Positions 1 to 8,446 of a stretch of 41,429 bases of DNA are shown here, in pieces. The stretch is taken from positions 1 through 41,429 of the forward strand of contig CAZMGT010000033.1 of assembly GCA_964565895.1 (NCBI GenBank). Reading direction: 5' to 3'. The stretch is from CAZMGT01 sp964565895. GTDB taxonomy: Bacteria > Armatimonadota > Zipacnadia > UBA1398 > CAZMGT01. How positions within the stretch are numbered: the stretch's first letter is position 1; every line of letters starts with the position of its first letter. Position numbers and translations under genes: made by a program. Under the pieces are notes generated by a model. It saw nothing but the letters and a program-made list of their open reading frames with translations. It was not told the DNA's origin and did no database searches.

Positions 1-708
1 TTTTTGCGCCGGGGTTGAAGACGTCGCTAGCGACGACTTGCGCCGACTTGACAAAGCGCCAGGGTATGTGGCATGTCTGGCAGGCGATCTTTTCAAGGTG
101 GTTCGGCGGCAAGCCTTCGTGTTTCGGGATAGGGGCACCGAGTTCGCCAAGGGCGGCCTGCCACACTAAGTCCCTCAACACACAAGGTCGGAACGTTCGT
201 GGTGGAACATATCCGCGACATCGGCTCCAGCAGGGAGATCATCGCGGAGACCGCAAGGCGGGTTCGAGTCAGAAGTGAGAAGCGACTGGAGGAGATATAC
301 CGGAAACGGCTTGCTGTGGAAAGAGTGCTCAAACGTCTCCGCGCCAGGCTGCGGAAACTTGTTGGCGAATCCTGGAAGAGCACCTCAAGCAGTCGGCTGA
401 CGTCAGACCAGGTGGCGGAGTTGCATGACCAGATTTGCAACAATGAACAACGGATGACGACGATCCAGGAAGAAGTCATCGCCCTGCAAGGGGAAACGGT
501 GGATGAAGAGGACGTGCCCCCGGGCCTTATCACCGTTCAACCGCGTATAGGAGTCGCTGAGCGTTCGGAACGGGCGCGGCTCATCCATCTTCTTATGGAG
601 CGCATTGGATAGGACGGCAGCGACGGGAAGGTAACGGTTATTTTTCGTTCTCTCGGCATCAAGGAGCTCTGCGCAAGAGTCCAGCCATCCGAAGAGCAGG
701 TCCTATGA
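1..708 (+). pseudogene. C-terminal remnant of a large serine recombinase
   Basis: Remnant of the zinc-ribbon, coiled-coil and C-terminal part of a large serine site-specific recombinase, the class that integrates and excises mobile elements. A Cys-x-x-Lys-Ser-Leu motif typical of the recombinase zinc ribbon is read near 160-178. The reading frame then shifts by one base near 185 into a helical arginine/glutamate-rich segment (VVEHIRDIGSSREIIAET), as in recombinase coiled coils. A TAG at 610-612 interrupts this frame just before DGSDGKVTVIFRSLGIKEL, which matches the family's C-terminal beta strand, and the frame ends at the TGA at 706-708. The catalytic N-terminal domain lies outside the window or is lost. 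One frameshift plus one nonsense codon make it non-functional. The family call rests on remembered motifs and is fairly secure; the exact subfamily is not. Confidence 0.65.
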
Positions 709-749
709 TGGAGGATAGATCAACCTGCTGAAGTCGCATCTCGGTCAGG

Positions 750-1150
750 CGGCATCGAAGTGACCTGCAGCTTCCGGCCGAAAAACAATGGCGGGAGGAG
801 CGAAGACGACCTGAGCGACAAAACGCGTGATATCGACCGGGTAACATCCCTCGAGTCTCGCGCCTCATGGCCCTGGCAATCAAGTTCCTCCGTCTTCTGA
901 GCGGCGGTGAGGTGCGGAACTGCGCCGACCTCGCCCAGTTGGGTTACGTGGCCTGGGCCCGTATCACCCAGATCATGAACCTTGTCAACTTGGCGTCCGA
1001 CATGCGGGAGGAGACCCTGTTCCTGCCCAGGACCGTGAAGAGCGGCGACCCGATCCGCGAGCAGGAAGTGCGGCCCATCGCCGTCGACACCCTATTGGAA
1101 CCGCAGGCGCAAGAAGTGGGAGGCGCTCCTCAGGGAACGGATGCCTGACC
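750..1150 (+). pseudogene. Decayed recombinase-associated partner ORF
   Basis: This remnant resembles the small protein often encoded directly after this type of serine recombinase. The segment RLMALAIKFL, then NCADLAQLGYV and ARITQIMNLVNLA, then ETLFLPRT and IREQEVRPIA, follows the family's helix-turn-helix-like pattern. The expected ending (WNRRRKKWEALLRERM) is read in a different frame after about 1095. The N-terminal part (IEVTCSFRPKN, near 753) is also out of frame with the middle. At least two frameshifts are therefore present. It sits immediately 3' of the recombinase remnant, so the two decayed together. Its role in recombination is not established. Confidence 0.5.
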
Positions 1151-1179
1151 GGTGGTTGGGTAAGGAAGAAAGAATTCAC

Positions 1180-1207
1180 TTGACAGTCAACCTGTCATCA
1201 AGATAAT
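1180..1207 (+). promoter_or_regulatory. Promoter with overlapping palindromic operator before marR-like gene
   Basis: A consensus -35 TTGACA (1180-1185) is followed after 16 bases by GATAAT (1202-1207). An inverted repeat TGACAG-N5-CTGTCA (1181-1186 and 1192-1197) overlaps the -35 and spacer, where an autoregulating MarR-type repressor would bind. The first ATG of the MarR-like remnant is at 1220. The site is well preserved although the regulator is broken, so the downstream methyltransferase may be transcribed without repression. Confidence 0.55.
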
Positions 1208-1219
1208 TAGCTTGTCGTG

Positions 1220-1750
1220 ATGCTTTGCAGGCGCGAGGAGCTGTTTGTTGAGATTTGGGTTGATCGGATCATGGCGTAACGCGAGCAAAAGGAAAAGGCG
1301 GTTGAGATTGTCGTTGACGAGGTGGTGGTCCTGTATCATCTCTTGCGGTGTGCGGTGGCCTGCATTCATTCCGACGCGAACCTCACGGCGGCAGCGAGAG
1401 GCGTCCTCAGAGGACTGGATCGCACCCGTCCCCACACGGTGCCACAAACGGCCAGGGCAAGACCTGCTTCACGCCAGTACATTTAGGCGGTAGTCAATCA
1501 ACTCGCCAGGAGGGGACTCGTGGAACTGGTCCCTAATCTCGCACACAAGCGACACAGCCTGGTACAACTTACGTCCAAGGGAAAGAAGCTGGCAGAGGCC
1601 GTGGCATAGGAAGAGAAGGCCTTCCCAGCGGAACTGGAGATCGACCTGAGCGAAAAGGAGTTGCTGCTCGCCTCGTCAATCCTGCGGCAACTCAGGGATT
1701 GCTTTCTCCAGATTTTGCGCGACGTGACCGCCGGTGGAGGCCTGAAATGA
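1220..1750 (+). pseudogene. MarR-family regulator with three in-frame stops
   Basis: From ATG 1220 to TGA 1748-1750 a single frame reads through as a MarR-type winged-helix regulator of about 176 codons, but it is cut by TAA at 1277-1279, TAG at 1484-1486 and TAG at 1607-1609. The recognisable parts are an N-terminal helix (EELFVEIWVDRIM), a central HTH-like stretch, and VVNQLARRGLVELVPN followed by KRHSLVQLTSKGKKLAEAV, which is the wing and following helix of MarR proteins. No frameshift is needed, only stop codons. It lies 12 bases before the methyltransferase and would have regulated it. TAG recoding is unlikely, because intact genes in this window end in TAG. Confidence 0.6.
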
Positions 1751-1762
1751 GGGGAACAGGAC

Positions 1763-2371
1763 ATGCTTACCGATTTTTTTCTCAAGATGCTCAACCGTGA
1801 AGCATCGGCCCCGGGACGAGGGGCCAAGCGGATCTTAGACAGCCTTCGAATAACGGAGGGCCAGACCATAGCGGACATAGGGTCGGGAGGGGGTTACTTC
1901 ACTCTCGAGTTCGCGCGGCGGGTGGGGGAGAACGGCCGAGTATTTGCCGTGGACAGCAAGCGAAAGTATCTGGATTTCGTCAGGCGTCAGGCGGAACGGG
2001 CGGGCCTGGCCAATATAGAGTTCATACTGGCCGAAAGCGGCGGAGTCAGGTTGCCGGCATCTTCCGTGGATCTTATCTTTGCAAGGAACGTGTTTCATCA
2101 CTTGCCTGAGCCCGCAAAATACTTCGGCGACCTTGCGGCTGCGCTGAAGCCCGGAGGGAGGGTTGCAATCATAGACCACATGCCCCAGCGCGGGCTGTCC
2201 TTTGTGAGCCTGTTCAAGCATTTCACCCCTGTCGAGAAGATCCGTGGTGCTATGGAAACAGCAGGATATGCGCTATCTGAGTCGTTCGATTTCTTGCCGA
2301 AGCAATCTTTCATGGTTTTTTCGCAGTCAGGAGATGAGAAAGGCAAGATACCACCGTCCCCAAAAGAATAG
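1763..2371 (+). CDS. Class I SAM-dependent methyltransferase
   Basis: This 202-residue protein has the Rossmann-like methyltransferase fold. Motif I is IADIGSGGGYFTLEFA (residues about 34-49), the acidic end of strand 2 is VFAVDS, and the post-motif DLIFARNVFHHLPEP with LKPGGRVAIIDH are motifs IV-V. The layout resembles UbiE/arsenite-methyltransferase-like enzymes acting on small molecules; the substrate cannot be told. AGGGG (1750-1754) sits eight bases before the ATG, and the stop of the broken MarR remnant is 12 bases upstream, so the two formed one operon. It is the only apparently intact gene in the first 2.9 kb. It could still be functional, driven by the preserved upstream promoter. 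Confidence 0.8.
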   Translation: MLTDFFLKMLNREASAPGRGAKRILDSLRITEGQTIADIGSGGGYFTLEFARRVGENGRVFAVDSKRKYLDFVRRQAERAGLANIEFILAESGGVRLPASSVDLIFARNVFHHLPEPAKYFGDLAAALKPGGRVAIIDHMPQRGLSFVSLFKHFTPVEKIRGAMETAGYALSESFDFLPKQSFMVFSQSGDEKGKIPPSPKE

Positions 2372-2892
2372 GGCCGCCTCATCTGTGTGAAAATCTTACC
2401 TCTTGTGTTGCCGCTTCCCTCCTTGGAACAAACTATCGCTCCGAAATATTTCGGAGAGACTCGCTTTTTATGTTACCTGATGTATGTTCGCCCGTATAAG
2501 ACGGCACTTGTGGTCGCGGTTGGTCTGCCCTTCGCGGTGCGGTTCGTTCGTCGAAGAGAGGTGGAACGTTGCCCTTGGCAAGAACGGTCGACATAAGGAT
2601 GAGAGTCATGAAGTCTAAACGGACGAAGGGCCCCGCCAAGCGGAGGAAGGGCGGTCACGGGCGGCGTACCCCTGGGGGAAATACCGTGCCAAACGCATCC
2701 AAACGGAACAGTGGCAACCGTGGAGCCAAATGGCTTCTGGAAACAAGGGACAGGTCAGACAGGCCCTCGCACGCAAGTGCCGCAATACTCCTCTGTAACG
2801 TGAGGGGGCCGGGCTGAGCCAGACGCTCTGAGCGGCTTCCTGCCTCCCCGCGATGGCGCCTTAGCAACTGGGGCGAGGTTTTGCGGCGCTAG
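2372..2892. other. Intergenic stretch without a convincing gene
   Basis: About 520 bases between the methyltransferase and the convergent glycosyltransferase. It contains an 18-base perfect palindrome (2439-2456) and one arginine/lysine-rich open frame (2569-2817, plus) that I do not recognise and that has no clear ribosome-binding site. It may mark the boundary between the decayed mobile segment and the resident chromosome. Confidence 0.4.
2439..2456. repeat. 18-bp perfect palindrome
   Basis: CTCCGAAATATTTCGGAG is a perfect, loopless 18-base palindrome 68 bases after the methyltransferase stop codon. It could be a dimeric-regulator operator or the stem of a weak transcript-end hairpin; a TTTTT run lies at 2464-2468. 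Nothing nearby shows which. Confidence 0.5.
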
Positions 2893-4152
2893 TCACGGCT
2901 GATGGTGCTTTCTGGCCGATTTGCGTTCCCCGACTCTGCGGAGCACGTCGATGATATACGCGGCGCGGGCGTCCCAGGTGTTGGCGCGGGCGACTGCTTC
3001 GCGTTGCTTCCGTTTCTCCGGCGAGTCCTCGGCGATGGCGCGGCGTACGAGCGCGGCGGGTTCTTCTTTGCTGCGGGCGATGTAGACGACGCCCCTAAAT
3101 TGGCGCACCTCGGGGAGATCTGTGGAGACGACCGGCTTGCCCGCGGCGAGGTATTCGTGCAGCTTGTTCGGCGAGACGCTTTTTGTGCGCTCGCTGAGAA
3201 CAAACGGTATTAGGCACACGCCGATCTGCTTCACGAGTCCGGGAACGTCGGTATAACGCCTAGGGCCGAGGTAATGGGTGTTCTCAGGGTCGGTTCTGGC
3301 CGCAGCGAAGAACTTTCGCGCGGGGCGGCTAGCGTGGCGCCAAGTTACCCGTCCGATCACCACAAACTGCATGTCCTGTAGGGTGCGAGCAGCATACTCT
3401 AACAGTTCGAAGTCGAACGCATCGTTGATTGACCCGACAAAACCGGCCGTCAGCGGACCAGGGAGTGCTTCGTCGACTTCCTTAGGATTGGCGAAGGGGC
3501 CATAGTCGCAAGCGTTGGGCACGTAATGCGTTTCGGGGCAGTAGCGGCCGCGTGTTCTAACGAGCTCCTCGGCGGTTGCGAAAACGACGTCGGCGGAAAG
3601 AAGCAGCTGGCGCTCTTGCCTTACTAGCATCACCCGGCGCAGCGGGTTGTTTTGGACGTTGGGAAAGAGCTCGTGAGCGTCCCAGCATTCGTAAGCAACA
3701 ACCGCCTCGGGAAATAGCTGCGCCCAGTAGTAGAGAACCGGGTGGGATATCCAGACGACTAGCCTGTCTCGCCGCAGGAGACGCGCGCGCGCTGCGTTGT
3801 CGATTGCCGACCTGAGCAGAGCCCTATTTGCCGCCTTGGCAAACGGCACCATTGGCGCAAGAAGGTCGTGGACGGCAAGAAAAGGCGTTAGGGTAAAGAC
3901 GTTGCGCTCTACTTGTTCGACGGAGCTTCTGCTGCGTAACCATTGGGCGAGCTTACCAGGCTTGGTGGCAAGCGTAACGAGCGGTGTTATTGGCCTGTTA
4001 ATGGCGAGCAGCCTTCCCCCGTGCTCGCGAAGCTTCTGGGCAAGAGCTAAGAACAGCCGCCTTCTCGTGTTGCCCTCCCAGTCTCCGGTGGGCATGAAGG
4101 CAATAATGTTCAAAGCTTGTGTTTCCTTATGTGCACAGGACACGCTATTCAC
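2893..4152 (-). CDS. GT-B fold glycosyltransferase (GT4/group 1-like)
   Basis: This protein of up to 419 residues probably transfers a sugar from a nucleotide donor during surface-polysaccharide assembly. The N-terminal domain carries NIIAFMPTGDWEGNTRRR and VVWISHPVLYYWAQLF followed by AYECWDAHELFP, the pattern of group 1 transferases. The C-terminal donor-binding domain has AGFVGSINDAFDFELLEYAA and HEYLAAGKPVVSTDLPEVRQF, with the usual Glu-containing donor motif. The longest start is GTG 4152, overlapping the previous stop as GTGA. A TTG at 4113, eight bases after AAGGAAA, fits the family start (LNIIAF) better. It is a paralogue of the adjacent gene, sharing the EYLAAGK and SWDAR/TWDAR motifs. 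The acceptor sugar is unknown. Confidence 0.8.
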   Translation of the reverse strand: MNSVSCAHKETQALNIIAFMPTGDWEGNTRRRLFLALAQKLREHGGRLLAINRPITPLVTLATKPGKLAQWLRSRSSVEQVERNVFTLTPFLAVHDLLAPMVPFAKAANRALLRSAIDNAARARLLRRDRLVVWISHPVLYYWAQLFPEAVVAYECWDAHELFPNVQNNPLRRVMLVRQERQLLLSADVVFATAEELVRTRGRYCPETHYVPNACDYGPFANPKEVDEALPGPLTAGFVGSINDAFDFELLEYAARTLQDMQFVVIGRVTWRHASRPARKFFAAARTDPENTHYLGPRRYTDVPGLVKQIGVCLIPFVLSERTKSVSPNKLHEYLAAGKPVVSTDLPEVRQFRGVVYIARSKEEPAALVRRAIAEDSPEKRKQREAVARANTWDARAAYIIDVLRRVGERKSARKHHQP

Positions 4153-5090
4153 CGGGCTGAGAGAAGCTCCTGCTCCTTATCGCAGAGGATGCCGTTAAGG
4201 TAAGCCACTCTCGCATCCCACGAGTTTTCCCGCGCCACCCTCTGCCTCAGCGCAACCTCCGCGGGCGAAGGTTGCGTTCTTAGAGCCTGGTCGACCAGCG
4301 CACAAAACTCCGCTTGGGTAGCAGCGATATTTATCACCGTTTTGTGAATTTCCAGCTCTGGCAGCGCCGTTGCCACTAGGGTTTTCCCCGCGGCGAGATA
4401 CTCGTTGACGTTTTGCGGATACATCGCCCTCGAAGCGGGTGTGAGCACGAAAGGGATAATGCACACATCTAGCCCGCGCAAGAAAGAGGGAAGAACACGG
4501 TGGCGACGCCGCCCTAGAGCGTACAAGTTCTGCGGCCAGCGGCTGCTGTCCGGCGGCAAGGCAGAACTAGTTTCTATCGGTCCGACTAAGACCACGGACG
4601 CCTTGTTACCAAGAAAGGAGCACAATTCAAAAAGTAGCGGAACATCAATTCTCCAATCTACAGCGCCGAGATAACCTACACGCGGGGGAGGAATATCCCG
4701 CAGCTCACGTGCCACGGGGACAGAAGGGTCCGCGGCTTGGGCAAAAAGGTGGTAATCAACGCCGTTGCGCATAAGTACGCAGTTTTTATTCCTTCCAATT
4801 CTTCCGCGCATTTGCGCCTCAGATGAAGCAAAGACAAAGTCACAGCTTTTCGTAAGCTTTCTGTCGAGCTCCAGATACACGTCTTTCGTGCCCTTCGGGA
4901 CTAGTCCCATTTCGGCAAGCTCGTCATACACGTAGTAGCAAGAAATGCAAAGTTTTAGGTACTCCAACAACGGAAGGTCTGTGGGCTGGTATACGAACAG
5001 AATAAACTGCGACACACCAAACTGCTTCAGCGCACGAGTTAAACGAGCAGCGAGCAGCTTCTTGTTTAGCACGTTCACCGAGAGAAACAC
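4149..5090 (-). CDS. Glycosyltransferase, 5'-truncated open frame
   Basis: This 313-residue open frame encodes most of a GT-B glycosyltransferase: the end of the N-terminal domain (FILFVYQPTDLPLLEYL, then CYYVYDELAEMGLVP) and the whole donor-binding domain (PPRVGYLGAVDWRIDVPLLFEL, here as overlapping motifs, and NEYLAAGKTLVATALPELE). The GTG at 5090 is only the first available start. Coding similarity continues upstream in the same frame (FLRLFPNKIRGRVFL) to a TAG at 5127-5129 and beyond, so about 75 N-terminal residues are cut off. The product lacks the first Rossmann strands and is probably inactive unless readthrough occurs. It overlaps the next glycosyltransferase by four bases. Confidence 0.6.
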   Translation of the reverse strand: MFLSVNVLNKKLLAARLTRALKQFGVSQFILFVYQPTDLPLLEYLKLCISCYYVYDELAEMGLVPKGTKDVYLELDRKLTKSCDFVFASSEAQMRGRIGRNKNCVLMRNGVDYHLFAQAADPSVPVARELRDIPPPRVGYLGAVDWRIDVPLLFELCSFLGNKASVVLVGPIETSSALPPDSSRWPQNLYALGRRRHRVLPSFLRGLDVCIIPFVLTPASRAMYPQNVNEYLAAGKTLVATALPELEIHKTVINIAATQAEFCALVDQALRTQPSPAEVALRQRVARENSWDARVAYLNGILCDKEQELLSAR

Positions 5091-5325
5091 ACGCCCCCGG
5101 ATCTTGTTTGGGAAGAGCCTGAGAAACTAAGGTGTCTCTGCGCAAGGTGTACCTACGTATAGGGCCGGCTTAGCTTCTCTGACGAGCATGCGCCTCCTAA
5201 CCGCGGCTATCATGTACTTGGCGAAAGGCGTATTGCAAGACGCCGTAGGCTTTTCAACGAAGAACAACTCGCCGGTATTTGCACAGCCTTATCATGACGT
5301 GGTAGCGGTTGCGCCAAAGGCTGTC
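5091..5325 (-). pseudogene. Broken 5' end of the adjacent glycosyltransferase
   Basis: Read on the minus strand, DSLWRNRYHVMIRLCKYRR (from 5325) is the typical N-terminus of a group 1 transferase. After a one-base shift near 5262-5270 the frame continues as ELFFVEKPTA, then KYMIAAVRRRMLV and AKPALYVGTPCAETP. It then hits TAG 5127-5129 and runs in frame into the 313-residue open frame. TAA at 5326-5328 lies directly before the recognisable part. One frameshift and one nonsense codon thus separate the N-terminus from the rest of the gene. Confidence 0.6.
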
Positions 5326-5463
5326 TTACGGGTCGGGCGGGATACAAACCACTGGAAGCCGCAGCGACTCCCCGCTTACCTCGCTTTGGCTTGGCACGTT
5401 TAAGCGCCCCGGACAAGAAGCGCAACAGAGTAGCTACTTACCGCGGCGGCGCGAAAGACAAGC

Positions 5464-6241
5464 ATCAGGGTCTGTCTGTCAACTTTGCCCAGGAGGGCAT
5501 ATGACTCGGGAAACGATCACCTGCGATTAAGAGCATTCCATTCGGCGCCAAAGACCTAATATGCAGAAGCGCACTTGCGATCTCAATGATGCCCTTCGAG
5601 GGTTCAAGGCGTCCCGCAAAAGCAATTATCTTCTGCGGATCGCTTACCCCAAGAGTCGCTTTTGCCGCTTCTCCGTCTCAGGAAGCGAAAACCACTCTTC
5701 GCTCACGCCTCCCGGAATGAGCACTCCTTCGCTTCGGAGACACTGAGTTCATCCACCCAATATTGCTTCATATGTTCACTGAAAATACGACCTTCTTTGC
5801 ATAGCGTCGGACTTGCTCTTCGATTTTTCGCTCTCCTTGAACGAGCATCGATCTCAGCATATCTCTCGGGCGCATGCGAGAAGCACAGGGGTTCTTATTT
5901 GCTTAAAGTTCCACATGATAGAGTAAGCGACAAGTAAAGATTAACTTCTGAACAAGCGTTGGTCAGCCCGAGGCAGTTCCGTGGGTAGCAAAAAATGATG
6001 TGCAATCACTGCGCCAAAACTGAGCTGGACAGCAACGATTGTGCGAGCAGCGCCACGCGAACCAAGCAATTGTTGCACGAGCTGACTTAGCCGGGCACCA
6101 CTGTTCCATGCCATGCTCGGCCGGAGAAGGAACTAGGATAACGAGGACTGCCTGCAAGCATGGACCGACCAGGCACCGCTTAATTAGGCCCTTGAGCTCC
6201 TCCTGTGTTGCTGCGGCAGGTAACGGAGTTATCACCTCCAA
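5464..6241 (-). pseudogene. GT4 glycosyltransferase remnant
   Basis: Fragments of one glycosyltransferase are spread over all three minus frames. The probable start is TTG 6241 (MEVITPLPAAA). The middle reads MLVQGERKIEEQVRRYAKK, then in another frame MKQYWVDELSVSEAKE, then VLIPGGVSEEWFSLPETEK, and finally GVSDPQKIIAFAGRLEPSKG. These are the acceptor-domain end and the first donor-domain strand of GT4 enzymes (IPGGV and GRLEPSKG motifs). The donor-binding C-terminal half with the E-x7-E region is missing after about 5464. Several frameshifts and a 3' truncation are present. It lies 57 bases after the flippase remnant in the same orientation, so they were one operon. Confidence 0.6.
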
Positions 6242-6297
6242 GAACTAACTGCGACAAAGCCTGTTGCTTTCGCTACAGCTATGTCTTCGTGCGGAGC

Positions 6298-6640
6298 TCA
6301 CCTCATACTGAGAACAAGCCATCCCGACAATGACACCTGACTGATGATAGCAATGGAAAGGAATCGCCACAGGGGAATCAGATTGCGGTAGAGGGAGACA
6401 ATAATTGCAACCGACGCAGCAAAGGCCAAACTGTGTCTGAACTGCTCGGGTAGCAAGTGCCTCAGGGTGGCAACGGTGCCGCTTGCGCGAATTCCGAGAA
6501 ACAACATCGGCATCAAGAACATAAACGAAACCAGTAGTACTGCGCTAGGCCCCACCAGAAAAGTCGAAGGAAACAAGCAGCAGATAGCAAGAGAGTGAAG
6601 TATGGCTGAGAAGAGCGCAGCAGCGAAGAGTCAGCGGTCC
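6298..6640 (-). pseudogene. C-terminal remnant of a polysaccharide flippase
   Basis: The open part (6298-6576) encodes about 92 mostly hydrophobic residues: VGPSAVLLVSFMFLMPMLFL, then RHLLPEQFRHSLAFAASVAI and LWRFLSIAIISQVSLSGWL. This alternation of membrane helices and short basic loops matches the C-terminal helices of MOP-family O-antigen/polysaccharide flippases. In-frame hydrophobic sequence (ALFSAILHSLAICC) extends upstream to about 6625, where a TGA and an apparent frameshift end it. The N-terminal ten or so helices are missing. An intact flippase gene lies on the other strand at 9802. Confidence 0.45.
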
Positions 6641-7355
6641 GCCGCAGACCGACTAAGAGCTCCTGGGGTTTTCTAACGTCAGTCACAGGGTAAGACTGGC
6701 CTTTCGCCAGCCAGTTATGGATGGTTAGCCGATCGATCTTATAGCAGACTGAGCGTCAAGAGTCGAGTACGAGACAGCACAAGCTGCTTCCGATTGGCCG
6801 CGAGGCAACCCGAGCCCGGAAGGTGGACGCGGAACGAATAATGAGAGAGGTGGGGAGAGACAGGCTTTTCGAGGGTCTGCGGGCGGTCATGCTGTCGTCC
6901 TTTTCTCGTTTTTTTTCTGAGCACCAAGCCGGAGGCGTGCGCACATCGGCCGCGCGTCAGCTCTCCCGTCGAGCAGGTCGGCTGGCCGCACGGTGCCTCT
7001 AGTTGGTAACTCCCTTCCGGGGACGGATGCAAGGATGCCTTCTGCAGTGCGTCGTCTTTGGCAGAACGCAAGCACGGTCGCGTTCGCGAGAAATCTTAGA
7101 GAGTCCAAATTTTGCTCGCCTGAAACGCAGCTTCATCTGCACGGAGATGTCCGGAGGAATAGCATTCTTCAAGAAACGACAGCGGTCCGCGGGCAATTGT
7201 TGCTCGGCGGGGGGGCAGAGAGGTATAATCACCAGGGTCTGACTTGAGGCGCGAGCGAGTTGAGCTCATGCTAGATGGTGCAAGGCTTGAGTTCGAGCGA
7301 CTCCGTGTTACAGGCACTAATGCTATCAATAGCAGTGCGAGGAGGTAGCCTGCGG
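6641..7355. other. Non-coding or decayed stretch before the epimerase gene
   Basis: I see no intact gene in these 700 bases. Open frames occur on both strands but are short and unrecognisable. One minus-strand fragment around 7100-7180 (NAIPPDISVQMKLRFRRAKFG) has protein-like composition and may be another relic. The right end holds the probable promoter of the epimerase operon. Confidence 0.35.
7200..7229 (+). promoter_or_regulatory. Probable promoter of the epimerase operon
   Basis: A perfect -10 TATAAT at 7224-7229 is preceded, 18 bases upstream, by the weak -35 TTGCTC (7200-7205). It lies about 125 bases before the preferred start of the epimerase gene, leaving a fairly long leader in which I see no clear structure. 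Confidence 0.45.
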
Positions 7356-8381
7356 GTGCGCGTTCTGATCACTGGCGGAGCTGGGTTCATCGGGACAAAC
7401 TGCGCCTTGCGGTTCGCGGAAGAGGGGCACGAGGTCTGCGTTTTCGACAACCTGTCACGTAGAGGAAGCGCGGCGAACATAGAGTATCTCAAACAGCACG
7501 GGCTAAAACAATTCGTTTATGGAGATGTCAGGAGCTATGACGACGTATTACATACGCTGCGCCCCGGCTTCGATGTAGTCATCCACCTCGCGGCGCAAGT
7601 GGCCGTTACGACCTCGGTTGAGCGACCCCGGCACGACTTCGAAGTCAATGCCCTCGGTACATTCAATGTCCTCGAAGGACTACGCACAGCGTGTCCCGAC
7701 GCATTTTTAATTTACGCGTCAACAAACAAGGTGTACGGCGAACTTTCTAACATTGCCGTTGAGGAACGCAATGGGAGGTACCAGTTTGTGGACACTGCGG
7801 GAGTGTCCGAGGCGCATCCGATCGACTTCCATTCGCCATATGGTTGTTCCAAGGGCGCAGCCGACCAATATGTCCGAGACTATGCTCGAATATATGGGCT
7901 GAGGGCCGTCGTATTTCGGCAATCGTGCATTTACGGCCCGTGGCAGTTCGGCATAGAAGATCAAGGGTGGGTCGCGTGGTTTACGATCGCTGCAGCACTT
8001 GGCTTGCCGATAACAATCTATGGTGACGGCAAGCAAGTTCGCGACGTGCTTTACGTTGACGACCTGGCTGACGTATTTAGGGCGGCAATCGCGAATCCAG
8101 AGGCAGCGCAGGGCAAGATTTATAACATTGGCGGCGGGCCAGAAAACCAAATATCCCTACTGGAATTGCTAGAGAAGCTTCGTGCCATGTTAGGGAAAGA
8201 CATTGAATACAGCTTCGGGCCGTGGCGTCCCGGCGACCAAAAAGTGTTTGTGTGCGACATTAGCAGGGTGAAAGCAGAACTAAGGTGGGAACCGCAGACC
8301 ACTATAGATGAGGGGCTGGAGAAGCTAGTAAAGTGGGTGGCGGACAACCAAGAGATCATTCGCAGTAACCTGTTTACTTGA
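7356..8381 (+). CDS. NAD-dependent epimerase, CDP-paratose/tyvelose 2-epimerase-like
   Basis: Short-chain dehydrogenase-type sugar-nucleotide epimerase of 341 residues. The N-terminal NAD-binding motif is LITGGAGFIGTN (residues 4-15). The catalytic Tyr-x3-Lys is in FHSPYGCSKGAADQYV, and the following stretch FRQSCIYGPWQFG with EDQGWVAWFTIAA and YGDGKQVRDVLYVDDL is characteristic of CDP-paratose 2-epimerases (RfbE type), which make CDP-tyvelose for surface glycans. The preferred start is GTG 7356, nine bases after GAGGAGGT (7339-7346), which places MRVLITGG at the N-terminus; the open frame itself extends back to 7275. Enzymes that would make CDP-paratose (RfbF, RfbG, RfbH, RfbS) are absent here, so the true substrate may be encoded elsewhere or differ. 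Confidence 0.82.
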   Translation: MRVLITGGAGFIGTNCALRFAEEGHEVCVFDNLSRRGSAANIEYLKQHGLKQFVYGDVRSYDDVLHTLRPGFDVVIHLAAQVAVTTSVERPRHDFEVNALGTFNVLEGLRTACPDAFLIYASTNKVYGELSNIAVEERNGRYQFVDTAGVSEAHPIDFHSPYGCSKGAADQYVRDYARIYGLRAVVFRQSCIYGPWQFGIEDQGWVAWFTIAAALGLPITIYGDGKQVRDVLYVDDLADVFRAAIANPEAAQGKIYNIGGGPENQISLLELLEKLRAMLGKDIEYSFGPWRPGDQKVFVCDISRVKAELRWEPQTTIDEGLEKLVKWVADNQEIIRSNLFT

Positions 8382-8446
8382 CGACTACTCTTTGCCGTTA
8401 TCTGGCGGTGTCGGAGACGTGCGAAAGCAAGCGCGGTGGTGGCAGA

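Noticed and set aside
2569..2817. 82-codon basic open frame after the methyltransferase
   Set aside because: No ribosome-binding site and no recognised family. Its composition (Lys/Arg/Gly) could come from chance; left as part of the intergenic stretch.
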